Origin: an uncultured Massilia sp.
Lineage (GTDB): Bacteria; Pseudomonadota; Gammaproteobacteria; Burkholderiales; Burkholderiaceae_D
Length of the DNA: 64,000 nt
Direction: 5' to 3'
Assembly (NCBI RefSeq): GCF_913773735.1
Contig: NZ_CAJYEB010000039.1
Location: 1 to 64,000, forward strand
The translations under genes and the position numbers were made by a program. The notes under the pieces were generated by a model. That model was not told the DNA's origin. It did not search any database and saw only the letters and a program-made list of their open reading frames with translations. The first letter of the stretch is position 1. Every line of letters starts with the position of its first letter. Below are positions 25,539 through 33,623 of this stretch, piece after piece.

Positions 25539-26522
25539 TCAGGAATGCGGCGCCTGGGCCACCTGCCCGCGGAAGGCGTGGTACTGGTACAGGTTGTAGC
25601 CGATCATGATGGGAAACGCGAAGCCGATCCCGAGCAGCATGAACACCAGCGTCGTGCTGTCCGACGCCGCCTGCAGCACCGTCAGGCGGCCCGGCACCAG
25701 GTTCGGGAACAGGCTGAACGCGAGGCCCGCGAACGAGGCCAGGAACAGCAGCAGCGCGCCGCGGAACGGCCCGCGCCGGTCGCCGACGAACAACGCGTAG
25801 ACGATCCAGCCGGCGGCCAGCAGCGCCAGCGCGCCCAGCGCCGCCAGCACCGCGATCGCGCCCGGCTGGGTCCAGCGCTGGCGGCCCAGGTCGCTGAAGA
25901 ACAGGGTGAAGGCCGTCAGCACGGCAGCCATGGCCAGCGTGGCGGCGAGGCTGGCGCCGACCCAGCCGCGCGCCCGGCGCGCGAGCGCGCCGCCGGTCTT
26001 CTTGAGCAGGTAGCCGGCCCCCAGCAGCGCATAGCCGGCCGTCACCCCGAGGGCCGCGGCGGCCACGAACGCCAGGCTGCCGGCGCCGGGCGCCAGGCCG
26101 GTGATCAAGCGGCCCAGCACGACGCCCTGGCCCAGCGCCGCGCCCAGGCTGCCCAGGCCGAAGGCCAGGTCCCAGCCGCGCTTGTCGCGGGCGGCGTGGC
26201 GGAACTCGATCGCCGCGCCGCGCAGGATCAGGCTGGCGACGAGGCCCATCACCGGCAGGTACAGCTGCGACATCAATGCGGCGTAGGCCGCCGGGAAGGC
26301 CCCGAACAGGGCGCCGCCGAGCACCACCAGCCAGGTCTCGTTGGCGTCCCAGACGTGGGCGATGGACGCGAAGATCTGGTCGCGCTGGTCCTCGCGGCGG
26401 GTGAACAGGCTGAGGATGCCGACGCCGAGGTCGAAGCCGTCGGTGATCACGTAGAACGCCAGCATCAGGCCGATCAGGACGAACCAGGCGTTGGCGAGCA
26501 GGTCGTGGGTGGAAGCGGTCAT
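25539..26522 (-). CDS. cydB: Cytochrome bd-type quinol oxidase subunit II
   Basis: A 327-residue protein with eight or nine membrane spans. YVITDGFDLGVGIL near the N-terminus and VWDANETWLVVLGGALFG (about 58-75) are hallmark CydB sequences. It pairs with the cydA product to reduce oxygen with quinol, without proton pumping. Follows cydA by 15 bases. The short form of the whole system suggests the cyanide-insensitive oxidase (CIO) branch. No CydX-like small gene is visible downstream. Confidence 0.93.
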   Translation of the reverse strand: MTASTHDLLANAWFVLIGLMLAFYVITDGFDLGVGILSLFTRREDQRDQIFASIAHVWDANETWLVVLGGALFGAFPAAYAALMSQLYLPVMGLVASLILRGAAIEFRHAARDKRGWDLAFGLGSLGAALGQGVVLGRLITGLAPGAGSLAFVAAAALGVTAGYALLGAGYLLKKTGGALARRARGWVGASLAATLAMAAVLTAFTLFFSDLGRQRWTQPGAIAVLAALGALALLAAGWIVYALFVGDRRGPFRGALLLFLASFAGLAFSLFPNLVPGRLTVLQAASDSTTLVFMLLGIGFAFPIMIGYNLYQYHAFRGQVAQAPHS

Positions 26523-26537
26523 GGCTTGCCTTTCGAT

Positions 26538-27938
26538 TCAATGGTAGGAGACGGGCGCCGCGGACAGCGCCGCGTCGGGCGCGGGCGGCAGCGCCGCCAG
26601 GTCCGGTCCGGCGCGCAGCCACTGGCGGGCGAACACGAAGAAGGCGCCCAGCAGCACGACGTAGAAGCCGAGGAACATGGCGATGGTGGCGCCCACCTCC
26701 GGCGCGGCCACCGCCGCCGAGACGGCGTCGCGCGTGCGCAGCAGGCCGTACACGACCCAGGGCTGGCGCCCCACCTCGCGCACGATCCACCCGCATTCGA
26801 CGGCGAGGTAGGGCAGCGGGATCGCCAGCACCCAGGCCCACAGCAGGCGCCGGTGCGCCAGCAGGCCCGCCAGGTCGCCCCGGGTGCGGCGCACCACGAC
26901 GGCCGTCCACCAGGCCAGCAGCAGGAAGGCGAAGCCGATGCCGGCCATCAGGCGGAAGGCGTAGTACAGCAGCGGCAGCATGGGCGGCTGGTCGGCGCGC
27001 GGGATGTCGCGCAGGCCGGTCACCCTGCCGTGCAGGCTGTGGGTGCCGAGCACGCTGAGCATGCCGGGCACCTCGAGCGACCAGGCGTTGTCCTGCGCGT
27101 CCTGGTCCGGCCAGGCCAGCAGCGACCAGGACGCGCCGCTGCCGGGCGCATTGGTGTCCCAGTGGCCCTCGATGGCCGCGCCCTTGGCGGGCTGGCGCGC
27201 GAACACCTCGACGCCGCTGGCGTCGCCCAGCACCACCTGCAGCGGCGCGACCACGGCCAGGGTGAGCAGCGCCAGCTTGAACGAGCGCACGAAGAACGCC
27301 GGCTGGCGCCGCCGCAGCAGGTGCCAGGCCGAGATGCCGGCCACGACGACCAGGCCGGTCTCCATCGCGGCGACCCACATGTGGCCGACGCCGAAGGCCA
27401 TGCCGGGATTGAAGATCGCCGCCGCGTAGTCGGTCACGACCACCTTGCCGTCGACGACGGCGACGCCGGCCGGCGTCTGCATCCAGGAATTTGTCACCAT
27501 GATCCAGAACGCCGAGATCGACGAGCCCAGCGCCACCATGCCGGTGGCGAACAGGTGCACCCCGCGCGGCACCCTGCCCCAGCCGAACATCATGATGCCG
27601 ATGAAGCCCGCCTCCAGCATGAAGGCCATGGCGCCCTCGAAGCCGAGGATGTTGCCGACGAACTGGCCGGTGAATGCGGAAAAGCCGGCCCAGTTGGTGC
27701 CGAACTGGAATTCCATCGGGATGCCGCTGACGACGCCGACGGCGAAGTTCAGCAGCAGCAGGCGGCTCCAGAAGCGCGCGTGGCGATACCACACCACTTC
27801 GCCGCTGCGCAGCCACAGCGCCTCGACCAGGAACACGAAGGCCGACAGGCTGATGGTGAGGATCGGCCACAGGATGTGGAACACGGCCGTCAGCGCGAAC
27901 TGCAGGCGCGACAGGTCCAGCGTGGTGAACAGGTTCAT
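26538..27938 (-). CDS. cydA: Cytochrome bd-type quinol oxidase subunit I, short Q-loop (CIO type)
   Basis: A 466-residue subunit. Landmarks: SRLQFALTAVFHILWP with the heme-bearing His, the EGAMAFMLEAGF helix with conserved Glu, MVTNSWMQTPAG, the quinol-binding region, and GRQPWVVYGLLRT. It is about 55 residues shorter than E. coli CydA because the periplasmic Q-loop is short, as in CioA. Such oxidases support respiration under cyanide, sulfide or nitrosative stress. Nine bases separate it from the upstream ydeP-like gene, implying one transcript. Confidence 0.93.
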   Translation of the reverse strand: MNLFTTLDLSRLQFALTAVFHILWPILTISLSAFVFLVEALWLRSGEVVWYRHARFWSRLLLLNFAVGVVSGIPMEFQFGTNWAGFSAFTGQFVGNILGFEGAMAFMLEAGFIGIMMFGWGRVPRGVHLFATGMVALGSSISAFWIMVTNSWMQTPAGVAVVDGKVVVTDYAAAIFNPGMAFGVGHMWVAAMETGLVVVAGISAWHLLRRRQPAFFVRSFKLALLTLAVVAPLQVVLGDASGVEVFARQPAKGAAIEGHWDTNAPGSGASWSLLAWPDQDAQDNAWSLEVPGMLSVLGTHSLHGRVTGLRDIPRADQPPMLPLLYYAFRLMAGIGFAFLLLAWWTAVVVRRTRGDLAGLLAHRRLLWAWVLAIPLPYLAVECGWIVREVGRQPWVVYGLLRTRDAVSAAVAAPEVGATIAMFLGFYVVLLGAFFVFARQWLRAGPDLAALPPAPDAALSAAPVSYH

Positions 27939-27947
27939 GGCGGCTCC

Positions 27948-30290
27948 TCAGGCGCAGGCGTGCAGCAGCACGGGGATCGATTTCGAGGTGGGCGTGCCGC
28001 AGCCGTCGGCAAAGCTCGACAGCGGCACCAGCGGATTGGTCTCCGGATAGTAGGCGCCCAGGCAGCCGCGCGGGATGTCGTAGGCGACCAGGCGGAAGCG
28101 CTCGGCGCGGCGCTCGACGCCGTCGTCCCAGACGCTGGTGATGTCCACGTGCTGGCCGTCCGCGAAGCCGAGCATGGCGATGTCCTCGGCGTTCGCGAAC
28201 AGCACGCGGCGCAGGCCGAACACGCCGCGGTAGCGGTCGTCCAGCCCGTACACGGTGGTGTTGTACTGGTCGTGCGAGCGCGTGGTCATCAGGGTCAGCA
28301 GGCGCTCGCCGTGCCGCGCCCTGGCGCGGTGCAGCGGGCCGTCGGTGTCGACCGGGTGCGCCAGGAACTGCGCCTTGCCGCTCGGCGTGTTCCACTCCAG
28401 CTCGCGCGAGGCCACTTTCAGGTGAAAGCCGCCCGGGCGGGCGATGCGCGCGTTGTAGTCCTCGAAATCGTCGAACACCTGCTCGACCAGGTCGCGGATG
28501 CGGGCATAGTCGGCGGCGAGCCACGCCCAGTCGACCGGGTGCTTGCCCAGCGTGGCCTGGGCGATGCCCGCCACGATCGCCGTCTCCGAGCGCAGGTTCG
28601 GGCTGGCCGGACGGTTCATGCCGTACGACACATGGACCATGCTCATCGAGTCCTCCACCGTGACGCCCTGCGCCACGCCGTCCTGCACGTCCACCTCGGT
28701 GCGGCCCAGCACCGGCAGCAGCAGCGCCTCGCGCCCGTGCACCAGGTGGCTGCGATTGAGCTTGGTGGCCATGTGCACGGTGAGGTCGCAGTTGCGCAGG
28801 CCCACCCAGGTGCGCGGCGTGTCCGGCGTGGCGCTGGCGAAGTTGCCGCCCAGGCCCATGAACACCTTGACGTCGCCGGCGATCATCGCCTCGATGGTGC
28901 GCACCACGTCGTAGCCGTGGTGGCGCGGCGGCGCGAAGCCGAACACCTGCTGCAGGCGGTCGAGGAAGGCCTGGCTGGGCTGCTCCTCGATGCCGACCGT
29001 GCGGTTGCCCTGCACGTTGGAGTGGCCGCGCACGGGGCACAGGCCGGCGCCGCGGATGCCGATCTGGCCGCGCATCATCATCAGGTTCGACAGCATCGTC
29101 ACGGCCTGCAGCGAGTTCTTGTGCTGGGTAAGGCCCATGCCCCAGGTGCAGATCACGCGCCGGCCCTGCACGAAGGTCTGCGCCAGCCGCTCGATGCGGT
29201 CGCGCCCGACGCCCGACTCGCGCACCAGCAGCTCCCAGTCTTCCCCGCGCAGGTCGGCGGCGAAGGCGTCGAAGCCGGTGGTGTGGCGCTCGATGAAGCC
29301 GATGTCGAGCACGCGCGGCGCGCCCGCCAGGCGCGCCGCCTCGTCCAGTTCCAGCGTGCGCTTGGCCACGGCCTTGATCAGCGCGAAGTCGCCGGACAGG
29401 CGCGGCTGGACGAAGAAGGAACTGATCGTCGTGCTGCCCATCGTCGCCATCTCGATCACGCTCTGCGGGTCGGTGAAGCGCTGCAGGCCACGCTCGCGCA
29501 GCGGGTTGATCGACACGATGGTGGCGCCGCGCTTCACGCATTCGCGCAGCTCGCCCAGCATGCGCGGGTGGTTGGTGGCCGGGTTCTGGCCGAAGATCAG
29601 GATGGTGTCGGCATGCTCGAAGTCGTCCAGCGTGACGGTGCCCTTGCCGACGCCCACGGTCTGCGGCAGGCCGCGGCTGGTGGCCTCGTGGCACATGTTC
29701 GAACAGTCGGGGAAGTTGTTGGTGCCGTAGGCGCGCACGAACAGCTGGTACAGGAAGGCGGCTTCGTTGCTGGCCCGGCCGGAGGTGTAGAAGGCCGCCA
29801 TGTCGGGACTGGGCAGCGCGCGCAGGTGGCGCGCCACCATGGCGTAGGCGTCGCTCCAGGCGATCGGCACGTAGCGGTCGGTGCTGGCGTCGTACACCAT
29901 CGGATCGGTCAGGCGGCCATGCTGCTCGAGCGCGTAGTCGGACTCGCGCATCAGCTCCGCCACGGTGTGCGCGGCGAAGAATTCCGGGGTGACGCGCTTG
30001 CTCGTCGATTCGGCCGCCACCGCCTTGACGCCGTTCTCGCAGAACTCGAACGTCGACGCGTGCTCGCGGTCGGGCCAAGCGCAGCCCGGGCAGTCGAAGC
30101 CGCCCGGCTGGTTCTGGCCGAACAGCATCTTGTAGTTCAGCCCCTGCACCTTTTCGCGGTACAGGTTGAGGGCGACGAATTTCAGGGCGCCCCAGCCGGC
30201 GGCGGCGTGCGTGTAGGGGGCGACCCTGCCCTGGTTTTCTGCGTCGTGCCCGATGTCTTGCCCGGTGTCGTGCGTCGTGTCGTCAGCCAT
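27948..30290 (-). CDS. ydeP: FdhF/YdeP-family molybdopterin oxidoreductase
   Basis: A 780-residue protein of the DMSO-reductase superfamily. The N-terminus has CPGC (about 68-71) and FEFCENG, a reduced cysteine pattern compared with formate dehydrogenases. Cys in SNMCHEATSRGL occupies the molybdenum-ligand position. Cofactor-binding motifs include FGQNPATNHPRM, TWGMGLTQHKN, GLCPVRGHSNVQGNRT and MTTRSHDQYNTTVYG. There is no Tat or Sec signal, so it is cytoplasmic. E. coli YdeP is linked to acid resistance, but its substrate is unsettled. Being the first gene before cydAB suggests that it feeds electrons to, or is co-induced with, the bd oxidase. Confidence 0.9.
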   Translation of the reverse strand: MADDTTHDTGQDIGHDAENQGRVAPYTHAAAGWGALKFVALNLYREKVQGLNYKMLFGQNQPGGFDCPGCAWPDREHASTFEFCENGVKAVAAESTSKRVTPEFFAAHTVAELMRESDYALEQHGRLTDPMVYDASTDRYVPIAWSDAYAMVARHLRALPSPDMAAFYTSGRASNEAAFLYQLFVRAYGTNNFPDCSNMCHEATSRGLPQTVGVGKGTVTLDDFEHADTILIFGQNPATNHPRMLGELRECVKRGATIVSINPLRERGLQRFTDPQSVIEMATMGSTTISSFFVQPRLSGDFALIKAVAKRTLELDEAARLAGAPRVLDIGFIERHTTGFDAFAADLRGEDWELLVRESGVGRDRIERLAQTFVQGRRVICTWGMGLTQHKNSLQAVTMLSNLMMMRGQIGIRGAGLCPVRGHSNVQGNRTVGIEEQPSQAFLDRLQQVFGFAPPRHHGYDVVRTIEAMIAGDVKVFMGLGGNFASATPDTPRTWVGLRNCDLTVHMATKLNRSHLVHGREALLLPVLGRTEVDVQDGVAQGVTVEDSMSMVHVSYGMNRPASPNLRSETAIVAGIAQATLGKHPVDWAWLAADYARIRDLVEQVFDDFEDYNARIARPGGFHLKVASRELEWNTPSGKAQFLAHPVDTDGPLHRARARHGERLLTLMTTRSHDQYNTTVYGLDDRYRGVFGLRRVLFANAEDIAMLGFADGQHVDITSVWDDGVERRAERFRLVAYDIPRGCLGAYYPETNPLVPLSSFADGCGTPTSKSIPVLLHACA

Positions 30291-30366
30291 TGCGTGCTCC
30301 TTTCATGGACACGCAGACGGTAACCCGCACCCCGCGGCGCGGACCGGTACACGTCGGGGGGGATCG

Positions 30367-30382
30367 CAGCAGTACAGTGCTG
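30367..30382. promoter_or_regulatory. Short inverted repeat in divergent promoter region
   Basis: CAGCA-GTACAG-TGCTG gives 5-bp arms around a 6-base centre, midway between the divergent starts of the ydeP-like gene (30290) and the small winged-helix-like gene (30471). It could be an operator. The arms are short, so chance is possible. Confidence 0.3.
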
Positions 30383-30470
30383 TGCTCCCCGCGCGCGGCC
30401 GCAACTGTGCCGCTGGCCGCGGCGGCGCGAGGCCATGCTGGCGCGGTTGCCATCAACAGGAGGAACGACG

Positions 30471-30731
30471 ATGAACGAAGCGACGCTGGCCCGGCCGGCC
30501 ACCATCTTGCTGGCACTGCGCGACGCCGAGGCGCAGGCTCCCGGCGGCTGCTCGCTGGCGCGGCTGCGCAAGCTGTGCGACTGCCGCATGAGCGACCTGA
30601 TGCGCGACCTCACGACGCTCGCCGGCGGCGGCTGGATCGCCATCGAGCACGATGCGCAAGGCGCAGCCGGCATCCGCCTGAGCGCCAGCGGCCGCCTGCT
30701 GTGCGGGACGCTGGCGGCACAGCCGTCCTGA
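30471..30731 (+). CDS. Small winged-helix-like protein divergent from ydeP
   Basis: 86 residues starting at the ATG that follows AGGAGG by six bases, one of the best ribosome sites in the window. Sequence LLALRDAEAQAPGGCSLARL, then LCDCRMSDLMRDLTTL and GGWIAIEH, reads as two helices, a recognition helix and a beta wing: a minimal winged helix, similar to short ArsR/MarR-like domains. The CDC pair could bind a metal or form a disulfide. Placed divergently to ydeP-cydAB, it may regulate that operon. No direct family name is claimed. Confidence 0.7.
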   Translation: MNEATLARPATILLALRDAEAQAPGGCSLARLRKLCDCRMSDLMRDLTTLAGGGWIAIEHDAQGAAGIRLSASGRLLCGTLAAQPS

Positions 30732-30741
30732 CACCGCGCGT

Positions 30742-31629
30742 CTAGGCGCGCGCCCGCCCTGCGCCGCGCGGTCCGCCGCGCGCCGGCGGCGGCAGCTCCG
30801 GATCGGCCGACGCGGCCAGTTCGGCCCAGGCGTCGAAGCCGACCTTCAGCACGCGCAGGCGGTCGTAGGCGCGCTGCAGCGCGGCCCGGCCCAGCACCAG
30901 GCGCAGCGGTCCGCGCCCGGCCTCGACGGCGCGCAGGATGGCCTGCGCCGCGCGCGCCCGGTCCGGCTGCACGCCGCGCAGCGCGGCCGGATGGCGGTGC
31001 GCCAGGTCGGCGTAGTCGGCGATCGGCGCGGGAATCATCCCGCGCGCCGGCGCGGCCACGTCCCAGCCGCCTTCCTCGTGCGCGCCCGGGTCGACCAGCG
31101 TGACGCCGATGCCGAACCGCTCGACCTCGTGGAACATGGCCTCGGCCAGGGCTTCCAGGGCCGAACGCGCCGCGTGGCCGAAGCCTTCCCCGGCCGGCGC
31201 CGCCGGCGTGCCGCGCGCCAGCAGCACCACGTGGCCGGCGCGGCGCGCGCGCATCGCCGGCAGCACGCGCCGCGCCAGGTTCACCGGACCGAACACGTTT
31301 TCCTCGAACAGGCCGCGCAGCGCGGCCTCGTCGCCCTCTTCCACGGCGCCGAGGTAATGCTGGAACGCGCTGGCGGCCAGCACGTCGATGCGCCCGAAGG
31401 CCTGTTCGGCCGCGCGCACGGCGCGGTCGATGCCGGCGCCATCGGTGACGTCGAGCGCCACCACCGCGGCGCGGCCCGGATGGCGCGCGGCCAGCGCCTG
31501 CAGGCGGTCGGGATCGCGCGCCGCCAGCACGGCGCGCTGGCCGGCGTCGAGCACGGCCTCGGCCAGGGCGGCGGCCAGGCCCGCCGTGGCGTCGGCGATG
31601 AACCAGGTGAGAGTGGGATCGTGCGGCAT
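30742..31629 (-). CDS. Degenerate short-chain dehydrogenase/reductase
   Basis: 295 residues from the ATG after AGGAGG. It has the overall SDR pattern: dinucleotide fold at the start, DVTDGAGID, GRIDVLAASAF, then the helix after the active site (RSALEALAEAM) and VTLVDPGAHEE. Key residues are lost. The glycine-rich TGxxxGxG reads ADATAGLAA, NNAG reads AASA, and the YxxxK pair reads GHAAR, so both catalytic Tyr and Lys are replaced. It may be a non-enzymatic NAD(P)-fold protein or a diverged enzyme. Divergent from the AraC-type gene at 31863, which probably controls it. Confidence 0.8.
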   Translation of the reverse strand: MPHDPTLTWFIADATAGLAAALAEAVLDAGQRAVLAARDPDRLQALAARHPGRAAVVALDVTDGAGIDRAVRAAEQAFGRIDVLAASAFQHYLGAVEEGDEAALRGLFEENVFGPVNLARRVLPAMRARRAGHVVLLARGTPAAPAGEGFGHAARSALEALAEAMFHEVERFGIGVTLVDPGAHEEGGWDVAAPARGMIPAPIADYADLAHRHPAALRGVQPDRARAAQAILRAVEAGRGPLRLVLGRAALQRAYDRLRVLKVGFDAWAELAASADPELPPPARGGPRGAGRARA

Positions 31630-31772
31630 CGTGGTGTCCTCCTGCGGCCGGTGGAAACGGAATGCGGCAATGCGCCGCAGGAGGATTCTATGGAATGGCG
31701 GCGCCATGCTCCATGGGCGAAGCTCCGAGATCCTTGCCTAAAATTCCGAGCGCATGACGGACGCGCCATCCG

Positions 31773-31795
31773 AAGGTATGGGCAGCCATCCTTTC
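31773..31795. promoter_or_regulatory. Imperfect palindrome between SDR and AraC-type genes
   Basis: AAGGTATGG-GCAG-CCATCCTT is a palindrome broken only by one extra T. It is followed by TATGAT (31797-31802), a good -10 for the AraC-type gene at 31863. No -35 match is present, fitting an activator-dependent promoter. Confidence 0.45.
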
Positions 31796-31862
31796 GTATG
31801 ATTGCCCGGGCGGCGCGACAGGCGTACCTTGGAACCCATCGGACAACCCCACGGAGGCGAAC

Positions 31863-32267
31863 ATGCAGCAGCTGACCATTACGCCGCACCACGACCAGCC
31901 GGCGCGGCCCGCCGGCTGGCGCATGCGGCCCGCGGCGCGGCGCCGGCGCCTCGAACGGCTGCGCCTGCAGCGCGCGCTCGCCTACATCGAGGCCCACCTC
32001 GACGGCCGGCTCGACGTCACCACGCTGGCCCGCCATTGCGGCCTGGGCGCCGGACGCTTTGCCAGCGCCTTCGCCGCCTTCGTCGGCATCCCGCTGCAGC
32101 GCTACGTGGCGCACAAGCGCCTGGAACGGGCGCGCCTGCTGCTGCTGGCCCATGCCCTGCCGCTGCCCGGCATCGTGCTCGCGCCGTTCCCGGACGAGGC
32201 CGCACTCGCCGCCGCGGCCGTGCGCGCGGCCAGCGCGCCCATCGGCGCGGACGGCGCCGACCGCTGA
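31863..32267 (+). CDS. Short AraC-type helix-turn-helix protein
   Basis: 134 residues. LQRALAYIEAHLDGRLDVTT, then LARHCGLGAGRFASAFAAFVG and PLQRYVAHKRLERARLLLL (about 35-100), match an AraC/XylS DNA-binding domain through the first helix-turn-helix and the start of the linker helix. The second helix-turn-helix is not normal: the remaining 35 residues are Ala/Pro rich. Either half of the domain has been lost or it works as a single-motif protein. Followed by a good terminator at 32313. Confidence 0.75.
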   Translation: MQQLTITPHHDQPARPAGWRMRPAARRRRLERLRLQRALAYIEAHLDGRLDVTTLARHCGLGAGRFASAFAAFVGIPLQRYVAHKRLERARLLLLAHALPLPGIVLAPFPDEAALAAAAVRAASAPIGADGADR

Positions 32268-32312
32268 ACACCCGTGTCTCCCCCGCCATCCCGTGATCGG
32301 ATGGCACTTGCG

Positions 32313-32346
32313 CCCGGATCGCGTTCGCCGCGTCCGGGTTTTTTTT
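32313..32346 (+). terminator. Rho-independent terminator after AraC-type gene
   Basis: CCCGGA at 32313-32318 pairs with TCCGGG at 32333-32338, with an inner CGCG/CGCG stem and a single-base bulge, followed by eight T residues (32339-32346). This is the clearest intrinsic terminator in the window. Confidence 0.85.
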
Positions 32347-32481
32347 GTGGCGGCGCCTGCGCAGACACCCACGCACACCCAGATGCCACGCGCATGAAGT
32401 TGCCGTCTGCGTGATTCTCGACGGCCCCCTGGGAACTCGACCAGTACGACAAGGTGACCGCGAAGGACGTGGCGGCGCTGC

Positions 32482-32610
32482 ATGGACGAGGCCCGGCGGA
32501 GCGCCACGCCGGTGCAGCAGGCCGCCGAGGCGGCGCGCAGCCTGCAGGAGCAGGCCGCGCGGCTGGAGCGGCTGGTCAGCGCGTTCCGGCTGGAAGACGC
32601 GGCCGCGCGC
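32482..32610 (+). pseudogene. Remnant of a methyl-accepting chemotaxis protein C-terminus
   Basis: The 32268-32615 gap holds, after the terminator, a frame reading MDEARRSATPVQQAAEAARS followed by LQEQAARLERLVSAFRLED. This matches the last 40 residues of MCPs (typically QMDEATQQNAALVEEAAAA... then SLQEQA..L...V..FRL). Nothing upstream in the frame continues the receptor; a stop codon lies 27 bases before. It is therefore the tail of a deleted or rearranged chemoreceptor, running into the convergent LysR gene. Confidence 0.6.
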
Positions 32611-32615
32611 CCGCG

Positions 32616-33533
32616 CTACGCTGAAGCGCCGCGCCGCGGCCCGCCCTGGAACTGCGCGACCAGGAAATCGATGAACGCCCGCATCCGCACGCTCTGGTTG
32701 CGCCGGCTCGGGTAGTACACGAACAGGTCGGCGTCCGGCAGCGTGAACTCGGGCAGCACGACGCGCAGGCGGCCGCTGTCGAGGTACCTGGCCAGGTCCC
32801 ACTCCGAGCGGATCAGGATGCCGTGGCCGTCCAGCGCCCAGCCCAGGACGATGTCGCCGTCGTTGCTCGAGAGCCGGCCGCGTACCTTCACGGCCTCGGT
32901 GTGGTCGTGGTGCTGGAAGCGCCAGATGCCGTGGGCGTCGTCGTTCTGGCGGTGGACGATGCAGCGGTGCCGCGCCAGGTCGGCCAGCGTGGCCGGCGTG
33001 CCGTGCGCTTCCAGGTAGGCCGGCGAGGCGCACAGGAAGCGCCGGTTCGACATGATGCGGCGCGCGTTCAGGCGCTTGTCGGGCAGCGCGCCGAAGCGGA
33101 TCGCCAGGTCGAAGCCGCTTTCCACCAGGTCCACCGGGCGGTCCGTCACCTCCATCTGCACCTCCACCTCCGGATGGCGCGCGCAGAACCGCGATACCAG
33201 CGGCGCGATCGTGTCGCGCCCGAACCCCAGCGTCGCGTTCACGCGCAGCAGGCCGCGCGGCGTGGCGCGGCCCTGCGCCAGCACGTCTTCCATCTCGCGG
33301 ATGTCGGCCAGGATGCGCGTCGCGTGCTGCAGGTAGGTTTCGCCCTCGCTGGTCAGCGACAGGCTGCGCGTGGTGCGGTTCAGCAGGCGCACGCCCAGGC
33401 GCGCCTCGAGGGCCGCGAGGCGCTTGGTGGCGGCCGGCGGCGTCAGGTCGAGCGCGCGCGCCGCCGCCGCCAGGCTGCCGTGGCGCGCGATCAGCACGAA
33501 CAGGCGCATGTCCCAGGTCGGGTCGTTATTCAC
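32616..33533 (-). CDS. LysR-family regulator divergent from tartrate dehydratase
   Basis: 305 residues, starting with GTG; internal ATG at residue 9 is an alternative. Helix-turn-helix at about 18-47 (GSLAAAARALDLTPPAATKR), then the wing GVRLLNRTTRSLSLT, typical of the CrgA/DsdC-like LysR group. Effector domain 95-295. A TATAAT -10 box (33565-33570, minus strand) precedes it. Divergent from the D-tartrate dehydratase gene by 90 bases; the same layout as other LysR-controlled catabolic genes, so tartrate is the presumed inducer. Confidence 0.9.
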   Translation of the reverse strand: MNNDPTWDMRLFVLIARHGSLAAAARALDLTPPAATKRLAALEARLGVRLLNRTTRSLSLTSEGETYLQHATRILADIREMEDVLAQGRATPRGLLRVNATLGFGRDTIAPLVSRFCARHPEVEVQMEVTDRPVDLVESGFDLAIRFGALPDKRLNARRIMSNRRFLCASPAYLEAHGTPATLADLARHRCIVHRQNDDAHGIWRFQHHDHTEAVKVRGRLSSNDGDIVLGWALDGHGILIRSEWDLARYLDSGRLRVVLPEFTLPDADLFVYYPSRRNQSVRMRAFIDFLVAQFQGGPRRGASA

Positions 33534-33564
33534 TGGCGCTCACTTCTGAATTGAATTTGGGGAA

Positions 33565-33570
33565 ATTATA
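33565..33570 (-). promoter_or_regulatory. -10 box of the LysR gene
   Basis: Minus-strand TATAAT, perfect consensus, 32 bases before the GTG start, in an AT-rich island (33548-33573) between divergent genes. No convincing -35 is visible. The island is also where LysR-type T-N11-A sites would be expected. Confidence 0.5.
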
Positions 33571-33623
33571 AGTCGGCACGCGCGGATTACCCTACGGGCT
33601 GTCCAACCCACCCGGAGCACCGC

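Noticed and set aside
25515..30323. A 1602-codon open frame on the plus strand
   Set aside because: It mirrors cydB, cydA and ydeP, which carry clear family motifs on the minus strand; the plus frame has only low-complexity His/Arg/Gly sequence.
32430..32486. A short frame reading WELDQYDKVTAKDVAALHG
   Set aside because: It recalls the end of M16-type peptidases, but only 19 codons are involved and the upstream frame has a stop, so the match is too short to call.
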